Shown here piece after piece: positions 23,173 to 36,296 of a stretch of 64,000 nucleotides of DNA. The first letter of the stretch is position 1. Every line of letters begins with the position of its first letter. The DNA comes from Telmatactis stephensoni. Taxonomy: Eukaryota > Cnidaria > Anthozoa > Actiniaria > Isophelliidae. The notes beneath the pieces are model-generated. The model ran no database searches and was not told the DNA's origin. It worked only from the letters and a program-made list of their open reading frames with translations. Made by a program: the position numbers and the translations under genes. Location of the stretch: the NCBI GenBank assembly GCA_029948255.1, contig JALIZF010001613.1, positions 186,001 to 250,000 of the forward strand, read 5' to 3'.

Positions 23173-26100
23173 TAAATGTGCATAAACAACCTATCAAGTT
23201 TTTTTCACGGAATTTTCCACTAAACTGAAGGAATTTAAATAAGACAATTTTTATAGGCAAGGAAATGACACAACTTTAAGGGCTTGTAAAACTGTCAATT
23301 CTTACCCAGGTCATATCAAATTTTGGAGTATTTTTGTGTATTTCGAGGAACAAATTAAATAACCACACAAAAAGAACTTTCGCTTCACATGCTCTTTAAC
23401 ACGTTGAGCTGGTGCTGCCACAATTGTGGTTTGATTGCCTACGGCATGTTAATATCTATTTCAATTCTCATACTTTCCCCACCTATTTCATAACATGTAC
23501 ATATATAGTCATCAATATCTTTGATGATGTCTTCGATTCTAATGACAAATTTTTTAGCCTAGAAAAAAATATCCTGGGGGTATCTATAAGTTGCTGCAAA
23601 CATCACAGTGTGCAATATTCTGCACGACCGTGTTCTACCTTAGCGAGATGTCCTTATAGCTAGCACATCGAAGTTGTGACCGGGTTCAATCTTCGACTGC
23701 TGAGTTTAAAAGAAATCTCTGCTTACCAAGTAGCAATTCCTAAGTCAAACGCTTCTTATAATCAATAAGATGTCAAAAGGTGCCAGAAGCTGATGGAATG
23801 CTAGACCACGTATAGCCGATTAAAACCCTCCATGGCCATATCAGCATTTGATAAGCGTAGTATATTGACCACAAAATTCACTACATAAGAAGGGATTTAA
23901 GCGTGAGACTCAAGAAAGAGGGCAGTACTTGAAGTTATATTTACACGCGCCATTAAGTCTTTTCGAGTGAAAACAAAGAACGAATTAAAGAATGTTGCCT
24001 TCCGTCAGCACTATTAACTATTACAAATCAAATAATGCGCACAAAACGACTCCATTATCACAGAATTATAAGAACAATATGAAAAGTAATAAATCTTGCT
24101 ATCTCACCCTTTGTGCTGATAAAACCCAATTATGTGATTCAAGATCCGATGTCCATTGGGAGCTCATTGGAAAAAAAAAACTATAAAGAGATGAGTTTCT
24201 TTTTAGATGATGGAGAATTCCAACCATCGAAGTTTGGAGAGTTTCAGGCAAAGAAATCGCTAGAGCGCGGCTTTATGCGCATAAAAGCTTTTAAATGGAC
24301 CACATTTTTAGACACTGATCGGCCATTAGCTATCAAAGCAGACCAGCCTGGTTAATGCAATTAAAGCATCAGATACCTCTTACCATATAGGGGTAATTGT
24401 TTTCTGAATAAGTAATTTTGGGAAGATAAAAGGTTTACGATTTTGAGATCGTCGGGGTTTTCCTTAACATGCTAAAAGCAGCCTGTTTGTTCACCGGCGG
24501 AAGAAAAAAATTGCAATGCGGTACCGCTTGTGTTGAGTGTGATGTTGAGTCGTCTACACAATCTGGTTTAATCTGCCTCAAAATTGAACCAACGGAAATC
24601 GTAAGTTGTGTTCAAATTAATAGCGTGCGCGCTCACACTAGCTTCGAAATAATGATCCATTTAACAATATACTTGCAGTATTTGAGAAATTTCTGACTGG
24701 GCATGGTCTGAAACATATTATTTTACAAGTGATTTAAGATAAAAATTGTGAATCGACTGATTCGAATTTGAATTATTAGTGATTCTCAATCTTGAAACGG
24801 ACACACCTTTTACAGAAAACGTTGAAATGGGCGATCTTAATCCAAATTCAATCTTTGTGTTAATTGAAAAAAAAGCACGCTTTCTGGTCATCTTGAATTG
24901 GAGGACAGATTAGACCTTTGTATAGATAATTCAATATAGAGTAAATATATGGATCGGATCGATAGCGGGTACAGGAAAGGCTGTTTGTTGGTGGTTTTTC
25001 GACTGTGTACTCTAATATTGTAATGTTGTACTCTGACAACATCAGTCGTTGTTTTGTGTACTCGTTCTCTTCAGATTGTCAATTTCAGATCTCCAAAGCT
25101 ATAATTTTTGAAATAGTTGTATATGTTTTGGAGCTTGTGTGTGAACGACCATCAGTTTTGGGCAGATGCAGGCATTCATGATATCTGTTACATATGTATT
25201 AAAATGATGAATTATTTCTCCAACATCACTGAAGGTGGCCCGCACCTTTCTTTTTGGTTGACAGGTCTAAACTTCAGTCGCATCAGTGTTTCAGCATCAT
25301 AATCTTCTAAGATTTTTGGTATACTGAATCTTCAATCATCGAATTGAATAGAAATAAAAATTGTTTTAGGAATTGAATAGCATTTACAGATATATTACCG
25401 ATCTTACAAAATGTCACTTTGAGAGACAATGCTCATGATTCGGAAAAATCAAGATAACTTTTTTTCACATTACTTTGCGCAAGCTAAGTGTACAAGTGTT
25501 GAGGATCACCAACAAGATTGTTTCAGGTAAATTAGTCCAACTAAAACATAGTATGTGATGAAACTATGCTGCAGACTCAATCCTGAAGCAGGTCCATCTT
25601 TGAAGCGTCAAAGTAAAGCCCTCATGGCCGGTCCTCATGGTTTCTTAATTTATTCAAACTTTAAACCTCGAGATGTGTTTTTCACATTTCGCCCAGAGTT
25701 AGACAGCCCCAGGGAAATCCTATAAGGCAGTGTATTGCAAAAAAGGGAATGTGAAAATACATCTCGAGGTGTAGGGTTTGAATGAGTTAAGAAACCATGA
25801 GGGTTTTACTCGGACATTTCGAATATGGAGCCGGCGGCTTCAGTAGTTCAATGCTGAGTTGGAACTGCAAATGTCACCAGTTCTAGTGCCGAAAAGACGA
25901 TGACACTTGGCTGTAAACTGTAAACTTGTTGGTATATATTCATCTATTTATACTTAAAGATTACAAGGGAAAAATTAACATAATTTTATAATTCTGTAAT
26001 ATTTGCTCTAAAGGCACAACAAATATCTGTACGTTTGCTGAAAGAATTCGCTGGCTGTTCGTTTCCAATGTTTCTACAATTCACACTCAAGTTGCAAGAA

Positions 26101-27240
26101 GCACGACAGGTAACATTCTAAATTCTAAAATCTAAAATTCTAAAATCCACCCAAAGTAACACAATTTTGATCCCTAAATTCGGCACACACATATATGCAG
26201 CGACATCACGCGCGTGAGAGAACAACAGAAGACTCCAGACTTACAAGATTAAAAGAAATGTATGGACCAAATTCGTAACATATCAATAATCTTGCTAAAG
26301 CAGAAACGATTTGAAAATATATCACAACTTTAATTTAATCATTTATTCAGCTTAACGTACTTTTCAGCAAAATCTCGACAAATCATTGCAAATACCTACT
26401 TTTACAACATCTAATGGCTCAATAATCAACATAGTGACCACTTTTTTCTCGGTTTTTGATTGTGTCACTTTTTTCCTTGGTATCTGGCTTGCCTAACAAT
26501 GATCTTTAAATGGCAGGATTTTAAAGAAAATTCATTGATGAAATCTGAGGCTCCGGAACTACCTTTCAATTTGATAGCTTTAATGTCAAAATTCTGCCCT
26601 AATCATTTTGCAAATTTGACATCACTACTAGGTTTTAAATTTAAAAAAGGAACATCAAAATAAGTACATTTTTGGACAACCTTTTTGATTTGTATTTCGT
26701 TTAGTTATTTATGACACTAAGTTGAGCTCAGATCAAAGCCAGTGGTTCAGTTAAGCAATTCGATTTCAACAAATGTGAAAAACCGGACTCTCATCAAACA
26801 GATAAGTTCTTAAAAGATGGTGGTTGTTCTAAAATTGACTCTAATCTATTTTCTGCAGAAAAAAATGACAAATGATATTGCTTGAAGGCGGGCTACGAAG
26901 AAAGTAGTTTTTGACAGAAGCCGGTATTCGTTATTCCGAGTTGAAGTTCGAATTGAGTTATGGGACTGTTTTGGGGACGCGCAATTTTTTCACTTTTTCG
27001 TGTCGCGACCCTGCAAAAACCTCTTGTAGTAAACAAGGTTTCGTGCTTCCCGACATACACTTCGGGTAAACTATTATCACGGTCCCCAGCGAACCTAAGG
27101 TTCATTTTGTATCATGATAAAATCTTGAAGCGGGAAAAAGCGAAACTATCCTATAAGTATCTTAAGCTTTTCAGCATAGTAAACTACAATTTCCGAGGTA
27201 AGAAACCGTACTTTTGACTATCGTCATTTTGTTTGAGTTA
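23173..27240. other. Intergenic, mostly featureless
   Basis: No gene was recognised. A tRNA B-box-like GGGTTCAATC near 23683 could be a SINE trace. A foldback lies at 25633-25802. Confidence 0.4.
25633..25802. mobile_element. Small foldback MITE
   Basis: Arms begin cctcatggtttcttaa and include acctcgagatgtgtttttca, paired with their complements across a centre of about 60 bp. Confidence 0.65.
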
Positions 27241-27244
27241 TATT

Positions 27245-27800
27245 TAAGGAATATAAAACGCGCGCGCATGTCTCTGTACTGTGATATAAACACGATGGAA
27301 GATGTAGAGCAAGAGAAAAGCAAGCTCAGGAACTCGAGGCGTAGCCGAGTGCTCTACATCTTCCAGAGTGTTTATATCACAGTACAGAGACATAAGCGAT
27401 CGTTTTTTATCATATAATTATTTATGAAATACCTATATTTCTTAATTTCGAAAACTTGTTCTTTTCACTAGTGAAAATAACGTTCTTTTCACTAATGAAA
27501 AGATCGTTACCATGGTTAATTGAGCGCATTTACTCTAAAGATAGTTTGTTGTCTCTTGATTTGATAATTATATGATAAATAGAATATTACATGTTCGCTT
27601 GGAGATACGGTTTTATCTTCTCTTGTTGAAACACTCGAAGATAAAATCCGTATCTCCGCGCGCCCATGTAATATCCTCTATATATTGCTTTTATAAAATA
27701 TTTTCGACGTTTTTTGAGCGAGCCATGTCTCTGTCCTCTGATTTAAACATGGAAGCCAGCCAATCAGCGCGCGCGTTATATATCAAATATTTTATATTTT
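27245..27800. mobile_element. Hairpin element with a second element inserted in it
   Basis: The outer parts match the continuous element at 32648-32945. They consist of a hairpin (27268-27393, arms atgtctctgtactgtgatat, tip ctcgaggcgtagccgag), then gcgatcgtttt, then after an interruption attgcttttataaaatattt, a gccatgtctctgtcctctga block, and CCAATCAGCGCGCGCG. About 275 bp (27405-27680) is absent from the 32.6 kb copy and is a nested insertion. Confidence 0.7.
27405..27680. mobile_element. Nested insertion with paired palindromes and hairpin
   Basis: The left part holds two adjacent palindromes, TTTTCACTAGTGAAAA (about 27475) and TTTTCACTAATGAAAA (about 27488). The right part holds a hairpin at 27581-27679 with outer arms gaatattacatg and inner arms gagatacggttttatcttc. 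Outer ends read ttatcatataatta and its complement near 27563. This is the same two-module architecture as the Crypton and the 20.9-21.4 kb element. Confidence 0.6.
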
Positions 27801-28344
27801 GAGATAAAATTAGTCTTTAGTGGCCTGAGCCCGACTGGATTGGTTAAACTACTTTCATATGTAAGAAAATCATGACATTTCATCAAGTGATGATTTATGA
27901 GTCCAAAAGGATGGCATCAAGTATTGCTTCAATGAACTGACATTCTTATTTATTAAATTCTCTTATTTATGCATATTATCCATAAATCTGTACTCTATTA
28001 CTTGATAACTGACTTTTAGTGAGACGTCGAAACGTCGTGATATTTTCGCGCTTGTTATACCACAAAATTAAAATCATTTCAAAGTTCAGCATTAATCAAT
28101 TGAAACTACTTATTTATACACCTAATTCAAAAGTCGAGTCGCTTGCGCTTATGCTTGCCGCCAGTGTGAACCAGGCTTAAGTCAACATTTTGGATAGACC
28201 ACAGTGAATAATTTCCCAAAATGCTTTGCGTAACTTTTTTCCAAGATGGCCGCACACGTTTCGTATTAACTGATATCAAATTCATACTTTCCTATATAAA
28301 CTGAAAACATTTTGCTCAATCGACCCGGTTTTTGAGTAGGAACG

Positions 28345-28545
28345 AATAAAAAATGCGTTATCAGAAAGCCACGGTTAATACTCCCCGATGGCTATTTTGC
28401 ACGTGGAAATAAATAAAAAATGCGTTATCAGAAAGCCACGGTTAATACTTCCCGATGGCTATTTTGCACGTGGAAATAAATAAAAAATGCGTTATCAGAA
28501 AGCTACTGTTAATACTTCCCGATGGCTATTTTGCACGTGAAAATG
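28345..28545 (+). repeat. Three tandem copies of a 67 bp unit
   Basis: Units begin aataaaaaatgcgttatcag with the tgcg motif at 28354, 28421 and 28488. The third unit is slightly diverged (gctactg for gccacgg). Confidence 0.85.
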
Positions 28546-28586
28546 ACTTGTCTCTTAAATGGAAGAAGGGGAAGATCACTAGAGAG

Positions 28587-28588
<2 letters not shown>

Positions 28589-28618
<30 letters not shown>

Positions 28619-28708
28619 TGGGCTGACTTCTTTTGTTTTCTTTTCCCTGGGGGCCAGAGAACAAAAGAAGTCAGCCCGCTGAGCGGGCTGGCTCGCCTCC
28701 ATATAAAC
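28589..28708. repeat. 120 bp hairpin
   Basis: gtttatatggaggcgagcc pairs with ggctcgcctccatataaac, and the inner arms aagtgggctgacttctttt pair with the complementary stretch before gcccgct. The loop is short and GC-rich. No coding capacity. Confidence 0.75.
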
Positions 28709-29362
28709 AACCCCTAGGGCAGTTCATCTCGCTGTAATGCACGTTCCATCCTCGACCTAGCTGAGCTATTTAATTTTTAGAACGAGCTCTTATAGGTTGA
28801 TGGGTAACGCTGTGCACCGCGTTACTGACACTGAAATTGGCCTGAAAATGGATTGTGTTTTGAGTCTTTCTGTGTAGTTTGGAAGACGAATCATTAAGCA
28901 AAATGATCTATAGGGACCCCAATTAACTGCCATGATGGAGGAGCACACGTCGACTCGCGTTTCGCCTTACTTTGCCTGAACTAAAGCCATATTTCTTGGC
29001 CAAAATTGAGCCGGTCGAACTCATGTTATCACGCAGTCTTTAATTTAATACAATGATTTTTTCATTGTCAGATTGTTTCTTTCTAAAGTTCAAAGTAAAA
29101 AGTCTGAAAAGTGTTTGTTTTCATTTTCCTCATTCAGTGAAGCCGACTTCGCACTCCACGTTTTTTTGTATCAACTCCTAATTATATAGAAATCAAAATT
29201 TAGATGCAATATCTTTTTTTCAGCTGGCTAGACTGCTTGACTCTTTTATTTAAAATATGTAATCCGCTTGTATTGAATTTTCATTGGAGTGACGGCTGTA
29301 AAATCTTTGTAAGACTTACTTTGTTTTACACATTTCATCGATTAGACTTTTGACGAGGCGAA

Positions 29363-29553
29363 CAATAGGCATTTGCATGATGGCGTCATATACTACAACT
29401 ACCAGAATGCTTTGCCCACTTTCTTTTGTAAAGTAATTAGTGTCAATTGTTCAACTATTCTCAGAAAAGAATAAAAATCTGAATAAGAAAGAAAATTCGT
29501 AGAGCATTCTGGTAGTTGTAGTAAAATGACGCCATCGTGCAAATGGCCTATTG
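29363..29553. mobile_element. MITE, better-preserved copy of the 21.7 kb family
   Basis: The terminal repeat caataggcatttgcatgatg pairs with the complement ending at 29553. Inner arms actacaactaccagaatgc are shared by both ends. Confidence 0.75.
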
Positions 29554-31470
29554 CCAACAAGCACTTTTGTAAGTTTCTGTGCAGTTTTTATGGACGCAAA
29601 ATACATTGTAAAATGCCCCTCTGTTCTCGTGGTGTACAAAACTCATATTAAAGTATTTGTCTTTGGGTTTTACTTTTGTCATTTGCTTTAGGCTGGCCGA
29701 CAATTAGTCGTACTTAAGAGCTTTAGCCAAACACAAAGTTTAGCGTTTTGCGGTAGTAACCTGGAAAACTAAAATGAACAATTGATATGGTATTATCTGA
29801 AGCTCGTCAAGATTTTTCGTTTGCATCGATCTAAAAGCCAGTAGCAATACAAGTGAAAATCAAAGCCATTCATAGCAGTTTAAATTGCCACCTTGTAAAC
29901 CCGAAGTACGAAAAATTAACCTTTTTTTTTGTAAACGAATATTTGTAAACCCATTTGTAAGCAAAAAGTTGCTGGGGAAAATTGCACAGTGTAACAGCGC
30001 ATTAATTTTCTCTGTAACTGTTTCGCAACTAGATATCTAAACTAAACATCCTTCATTAAGCATTTCCAAGAAGCGTGACGTCATTGTTGCTAAAAATAGC
30101 TCAGCTATTATCCCATTACATGGCTATAATATAGGGCTGGTTCCCGAAAGCACGAAAACCTAAAAAATGAAAACCTAAAAAAAGACTAAAAATGGTTTCC
30201 TTAAGAGTTAATACTGGGTTAACGCTTATCGTGCTTTTAGGAACTGAGGAGTGAAGTTAAATGGACTGCTTGTAGTTTTAAAACACATTTCTAGTAGAGT
30301 ACCAACACTAAAAGCATGAATAGTGCTAGCTAAGTATAGCAAGATATAACATTAGCTTCATGTCAATTAAATGCTCCAAGCTATCAAGAAAACTAAAGAT
30401 CTTTCAGAAAGCACTTGTTTTCGACCCATATGGTATTTCATGAACAGAGTTTTAGAGGTGTTAATTTTGGAAGAAAGAAATAATTAAACCGTTCGCATTC
30501 GATTTTGAATCCACAACGCTCGTGTCTAATCTGTTATCCAGGTCAATTTTAATGGCCTCTTAGTTGGTGTAGGTGGAAAATACCCATTTCTAAATGAATA
30601 CTGTATAAACTCCCTAATGGGATATATATTTTTGAGTTCATTCAAAATTGATTAACACACAAATGGGTGTTCAATTTCCGGTTTATTTTTATTTCACACA
30701 CAATATTTAGTGCAAAATTTTGCAATAAATAGTGTGGGTGATAAAGCAATAAATCGGACACTGAACTTGATGTCTCTGCATTCACGCCAGAGCGACCGTA
30801 CGTCGAGGTTACTCATAAAACTACTGAGATCGACTTAAAAATGTTTATGAACCTGAAACACCAAAGCTTATTTGGAAAGTGCTGGACTTAAGTATACAAA
30901 AGGTAGGACAGTTCATTGACTGATCAACAACTTAAAAACAAAGGAACTATGATCACCAGGATTTTGTATATAATGTAGTTTAAATTGCAATGCTCACTGC
31001 AAGAATATTCACTTCTCCTCTGGGATAAACCAAAAAGAAGCGAACAAAATCTCTGTATCTAATTATCGCCGTCCTCCATAATTTTTGTTCGCACTTTTGG
31101 ATAATCTATGCAGTTTATTTCACCGCCCTAGGGTAATATATTGATTCAATTTTTTCAATTTCATTTCACTTTATTTCAGATTAAATATTTTTACAACTGT
31201 TTGATATCTTTAGTAACTAATGAGAAATTCTGTGTAAAAGCTTTCGAATTGATGCTATATATTTTTTTAATTCTAAATTTTCAATGGATCTAAACTACAA
31301 AAGTAATACGTAGATAAAGCTATGTACTAGTTTTGTGGAATAACAAAGAAAGATAAGAATTTGAAACTAAATTTCTAGATCTGTTGATTTTGTATAGATT
31401 TCCGCTACCGACATTTTGTGTAATATATCAATGAACATACGCCATTCACGTTCTTGAATAACAGTTGTCA
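29554..31470. other. Intergenic, no gene seen
   Basis: No homologous exon or repeat with clear ends was found in this AT-rich stretch. Confidence 0.45.
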
Positions 31471-31770
31471 ATGAGCTTTTATCAGGTATTTTTAAATTCG
31501 TAAAACAGAAAAAAATTACCATAGCTGGAAAGAGCATGTTAAAATTAGCAAGACAGTAAAGTTTGAAAAAATTAAATCAAAAACTCGCGAGAATATGAAT
31601 TTTTGAAAAGTGCGAATTTGTAATTTCGATTTCGGAAAATTCATATCTTCGTGAGTTTTGAAGTTACTTCATTCAAACTTCACAATTTCACTAATTTTGA
31701 CGTGCTCTTTCCAGCTATGGTAATTATATTTCTGTACTGTGACTTTTGGAATTACATGATAAAAGCTCAT
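31471..31770. mobile_element. Foldback MITE related to 53.7-54.03 kb
   Basis: Ends atgagcttttatca pair with tgataaaagctcat. Inner arms contain attaccatagctggaaagag, also found near 53750 and 53985 in another foldback. No transposase. Confidence 0.7.
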
Positions 31771-32243
31771 TTGATTTTTAACTGATTTAATGAATTTCGC
31801 CACGATCGATAACGAAAGTACAATGACTGCATGTGGCGGGAGAAAAATAAAACACTTATGTTCCATTTGAAATTTCCCCTAAGGATGGTACCGCTTGGGG
31901 ACTAGAGGCTTTGAACCACTCTAGGAATTCTTTGTAATAATCTTTGTCTTTTTTCATGCCTAGGAGCTCGTGAAAAAATAAAAATAAAAGTATCAAATAA
32001 AAAAGCCAAGATAACACCGAGATTGAGTCAAAACCTATAGTCTCTAGGGTATAAGGATGGCTGATAATAGTAAGATAGCAATAAATAACAGTAACAAAAA
32101 GAAAGATAATCAATATTCAACTCTGATGATCACCCATTATATTGGCCTGAAAGTTCGGTGAATTAAAATCATCACTGGTTGAAAAACAAGTTCAATGATA
32201 CAAATATCGTTGTTTGTTTGCCTTTTTTTTGGAAATTGTAATC

Positions 32244-32473
32244 GGGAGCTTAAGCAGGAGACGTTTTTGTCAACGCGGACGCCACTGCAGTGTACGTTCT
32301 TCTTCATCCGTTCGCCATCATAGATGATGTGTCCGTTTTCGTTAAACAGAAGGTCAGTTAAGGCTTTTTCATCTTCTACCAAGAACAGCAACCTCATCTA
32401 TGACGGCGAACGGATGCACGAAAACGCGTGTGTGACGTCCGTGTTGACAAAAACGTCTCCTGCTTAAGCTCCC
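32244..32473. mobile_element. Foldback MITE
   Basis: Ends gggagcttaagcaggagacg pair with their complement. A second inner pair, catccgttcgccatcatag and its complement, flanks the centre. No coding content. Confidence 0.75.
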
Positions 32474-32647
32474 TAATGATGAATCAAAGGCTTCGCAGTG
32501 AATATTGTACCGGAACCTTTTAACCCCATTTATCTTCTTCCTGCCTTTTTTAGCGCTGAGAATCTTTTACTGATTTAAACTGAGTGCACTTGTAATTCTT
32601 TTTAAAAAGGGTGATTATATTTTTAGTTTTAAAAGTGTGTTTATCTA

Positions 32648-32945
32648 AGCAATATAAAACGTGCGCATGTCTCTGTACTCTGATATAAACACGATGGAAG
32701 ATGTAGAGCAAGAGAAAAGCAAGCTTAGGTACACGAGGCGTAGGCGAGTGTTTCTCTTGCTTTTCGAGTGCGCTACATCTTCCAGAGTGTTTATATCACA
32801 GTACAGAGACATAAGCGATCGTTTTATATTGCTTTTATACAATATTTTCGACGTTTTTGTGCGAACCATGTCTCTGTCCTCTGATATAAACATGGTAGCC
32901 AGCCAATCAGTGCGCGCGCGTTTTATCTCAAATATTTTATAATGT
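32648..32945. mobile_element. Hairpin element, uninterrupted copy
   Basis: A hairpin (about 32665-32815, arms atgtctctgtactctgatat, tip gaggcgtaggcgagtg) is followed by attgcttttatacaatattt and a partial direct copy of the arm (atgtctctgtcctctgatat). CCAATCAGTGCGCGCGCG comes next. It defines the pre-insertion structure of the 27.2-27.8 kb element. Confidence 0.7.
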
Positions 32946-33899
32946 GTATTATCATAGACGTTATAGAATGTAATACAATATATATATAACGGTATATGTA
33001 CTGATTTTTTACGTTTGTTTCAATTTTTTTCTTTGAATTTAATTTCTAGTACGCTTTCTTTGCATTTAACTTCGGTGCATCCAGTTCTATCCTTATATTG
33101 TTATCTAGAGGTTTTTGTTTTCGTTTGTTTTCCGTTCCATAGAACACATATTTTTCGCGTTTTTTCTTTTAAAAGCATATATTTAGAAAGAAGGAAAAAA
33201 AACCCGGTTTTAATCGGTGATAGTTTTTGCATGTTGTGTGCGTTTCATTCAAAGTACGAGCTTGATTGCGTGGGTGAAAGTATGCAAAAAAAATTAAACA
33301 GCCTGAGCTCGTGCATAGAGTCATTTAGTGTCATGACCATTTGCACCTTAGACGTGTCTCTATATACTTTGCTTAATTATCTATACTTAGTATTTAGGAG
33401 TCTAAAGCCGCAAGAAGATAACTTCATCTTATTACATCAGAAGAATGTGCGCTCAAAGCCGATTTCATTCAAGATAAGAATATCAGAATGACCAAACTGC
33501 ACGGTCGAGTGTTACCAGCAGGATCAAAAGAATAAAGGCTAGTACACAGTATGCCTTAATTTGTTATCTACATTCAGGCTCATTATTCTATTATCATTGG
33601 TGTATTGCTTGTAGACCAAACGTAGCAAGCCTTACCGCCTTATAGACCATCCGCGCGCTGAATACAGTGTGCACTTGTTAATTCAAGAGGTTTAAAGGCT
33701 TTCTTAAAGATCCATCAACTAGACTTAGAACTTGCAAGCTTTCCTTATTCAAAACATTTGCCTATGCGAACTCCGGCTAGACTTAAAACTAGACTTAAAT
33801 TTGCAAGCTTTCCTTATTCAAAACAATTGCCTATGCGAACTCTTATGGGTAGAAGGAAGAAAAGACAATGGTTGTAGCTTTTCATCATAACATGAAGGA
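32946..33899. other. No gene recognised
   Basis: A 158-codon ORF at 33015-33491 is AT-rich, hydrophobic in its first half, and has no recognisable domain or splice context. A duplication of aaacttgcaagctttcctta-like sequence is seen near 33730 and 33800. Confidence 0.35.
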
Positions 33900-35955
33900 T
33901 TATAAGAAAAGAAATGAACTTAAGATAGATAGATAATCAGGGAAAATCTGTATAGCTTTCTCGATTTCAAAATAGCTCTCCTCGTTTTGTAATATGGAAA
34001 AGAGCGAATTTCTTATCTTTTTCTTAAATATGAATTTAGAACTATTCGTGATGGAACATGGAAGTGAGTTCGACAATCTTACACCAACCCTAGGAAAAGA
34101 ATTGAATTGAGTGTTCAGTCGCGCTGACTGAGTATATAATTTACTGGCAGCCGAAGAACGAGTATCGTATGAATTAATATATCTAACAGATACAAATAAT
34201 TTACATAAGTTTTGGGGGCAATATATTTTCAGTGACAGCATGCACAAGATTAGCGACTGATTGACAATACATAATATTTAATGGAGGAATATTTGATTTA
34301 ATAAAGAGTGCAATGGCACTTTCTTTTCGGTTATCAAAAAAGTCTGAGGGCACGTTTTTATAAAATCAGAAGTTTGTTAAGTAGCGATTTTGATGCTTGG
34401 CCCCAAGCACAGATACCAGAATTCAAGTAAGGATAGATAAGTGACAAGTACAAAGTGATTAGAGTGTCTTGAGAAACAAAATGTCTTAATTTAGCAAAAA
34501 GTCCAACTGTTTTACTGATTTTTGCACTAATATAATCAATTTGATGTTTCCAGGAGAGATGGCTGTCGATCAATATGCCTAGATATTTAATGTATTCTTT
34601 ATTTTCTAAATAAATATATTCACCTGTTGCATTATCAGAAACTTTAATTTTTATTGGCGAAGCTATTTTTCTGATATGGTCGGAAAATGACAAAAAATTT
34701 GATTTTTTGATATTCAAAGTTAATTTGTTTGCAGTCAACCATGTCACACCAATTTGTCAGTTCTTTATTAACTGTCGATTCCAGAGTTTTTCAATCTTTG
34801 CTTGCATAAAGTAGACCAGTGTCATCAGCAAAAAGGAAAAATTTCATTTTAGTAGAAAGTTTCACAATATCATTAATGAAAAAAGAAAGAGGAGTGGTCC
34901 AAGAACGGAGCCTTGAGGAACACCATAGGGGCTATGTTCTTTTTCACTAATGCATCGATCCGTCGATCTCAGTGACTTGAGTTCTATTTGAGAGATACGA
35001 CTTAAACCAATTGCTGACAATTCTTCTCACTCGATAGATATAAAGTTTCTTAAGTAAGATGGCATGGTCAACTGCGTCAAATGCTTTTTTAAGATTGATG
35101 AATATAGCGCACGAAAAACGCTTTTTGTCCATGTTACTTTGGATTGTGCTAATTATATCAAGGATTGCATGGCTTGTGGAAGAACCAGCTCTGAAGCTAT
35201 ATTGAGCATTATCAGCCAGTAAATTATGTTTTTCAACAAATTGAACAAGACGGCCATACATTAGCTTTTCAAAAATTCGATTAAATGTTGATAGCAGGGA
35301 TATTGGCTTGTAATTGGATCCGTCTCATCATCGGCCTTAAAAATGGGGGTGACCTTAGGTATCTTAAGCTTAGAAGGATATTTCCCCTGTTGTACCGATG
35401 CATTAAATATTTGGGCAAGTGGTTTACTAAGCAATTTTTTGCACATTTAAGAATTGCTGGGTTTCATATGACGTCATTCTCAATCTCGTTGGAATTTTTA
35501 TCAGCTGAAAGACAAGTTTTGAATGGAAAATTCTCTGGTTGAGAGCACATGGTGGTCAAACAATGACCACCATTTGAGGCAGATAATGAGATTCATCAGC
35601 TGTTTGAAACCCAGCAATAGAGACAGGGCATGAATATAGACCATGTGACTTATTGTTTGGGATCAATAATAGTTCTCGTTCGACTTGCTCTTCTGTCACA
35701 GGAGCAAAAAAGAAATAATTTTTTTGCCTGATATGTTGAAGATAACTAGTAAAATGTATGTTTGAGCTTGGGACTTTGGATGCCAGTTTCTGCCCGACTG
35801 TAAAAATGCTTGTTAATAATGTCGGGTAACTTTGTTTTATCTTGAATAACTGTGTTCGTGTTAGGATCTTTAAGTGGGAGTATTGTTTCCAAGTCTTTTT
35901 TATGTTTTTGATATTATCGCTAAAAAAAGAGTGAAAGTAGAGCTTTTTACTTAGA
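33900..35955 (-). pseudogene. 5'-truncated LINE (non-LTR retrotransposon)
   Basis: Reading on the minus strand from 35955, a linker region with ITEEQ-like and NNKSHG motifs precedes KVTPIFKADDE. A frameshifted PISLLSTFNRIFEKL follows. Next is the palm motif FINLKKAFDAVDHAIL, where the usual first catalytic Asp is Asn, then YGVPQGSVLGPLLF. LFADDTG (the catalytic FADD, near 34825), EYIKYLGILIDSHLSW and a C-terminal PRVGVRLSNSLP block complete it. This is the Jockey/CR1-group order, without the N-terminal endonuclease. Several frameshifts and the D-to-N change make it inactive. An internal inverted repeat near 35453 and 35606 (ttgctgggttt and complement) shows a local rearrangement. Confidence 0.8.
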
Positions 35956-36001
35956 CGAGTTGGATTTGATATCCTATTTCTATACAGTTTATATTTAACT
36001 C

Positions 36002-36296
36002 TATGGCTAAGGTCAAACGTCGTACTTCACATGAGCCGTATTTAATTCACAGAATTAAGTTCATGTAAAGTTCGACGTTTGACCCAAATTCAGGTGCGAC
36101 TGATGAATTTGGTACGACTAAGTCGTTTTATACGACTGACTCGGGCGTGCTACACTTGAACTTAATTAACTGAGTTTTAGGATCGACTCATTTAGTACGA
36201 CGTTTGCCCTAGCCTGTCGAACTAAATTGTTTGGGTCGACCTGAAATTCCTCAATAAGTACGGCTCAATTAAGTACGACGTTTGACTTTAGCCTAT
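36002..36296. mobile_element. MITE with repeated GTACGACGTTTG motif
   Basis: Ends tatggctaaggtcaaacgtc and the complement of acgtttgactttagcctat face inward. The motif (g)tacgacgtttg recurs internally in both orientations. Non-coding. Confidence 0.7.

Noticed and set aside
31856..32113. 85-codon hydrophobic minus-strand ORF
   Set aside because: Composition follows from AT-rich DNA; no homology recognised and no supporting context.
27240..32940. CRISPR-like array from repeated hairpins
   Set aside because: The repeats are few, dispersed and eukaryotic foldback elements; there is no regular repeat-spacer pattern.
33015..33491. 158-codon ORF on the plus strand
   Set aside because: AT-rich, no recognisable domain, no splice or promoter context; length is possible by chance in this sequence.
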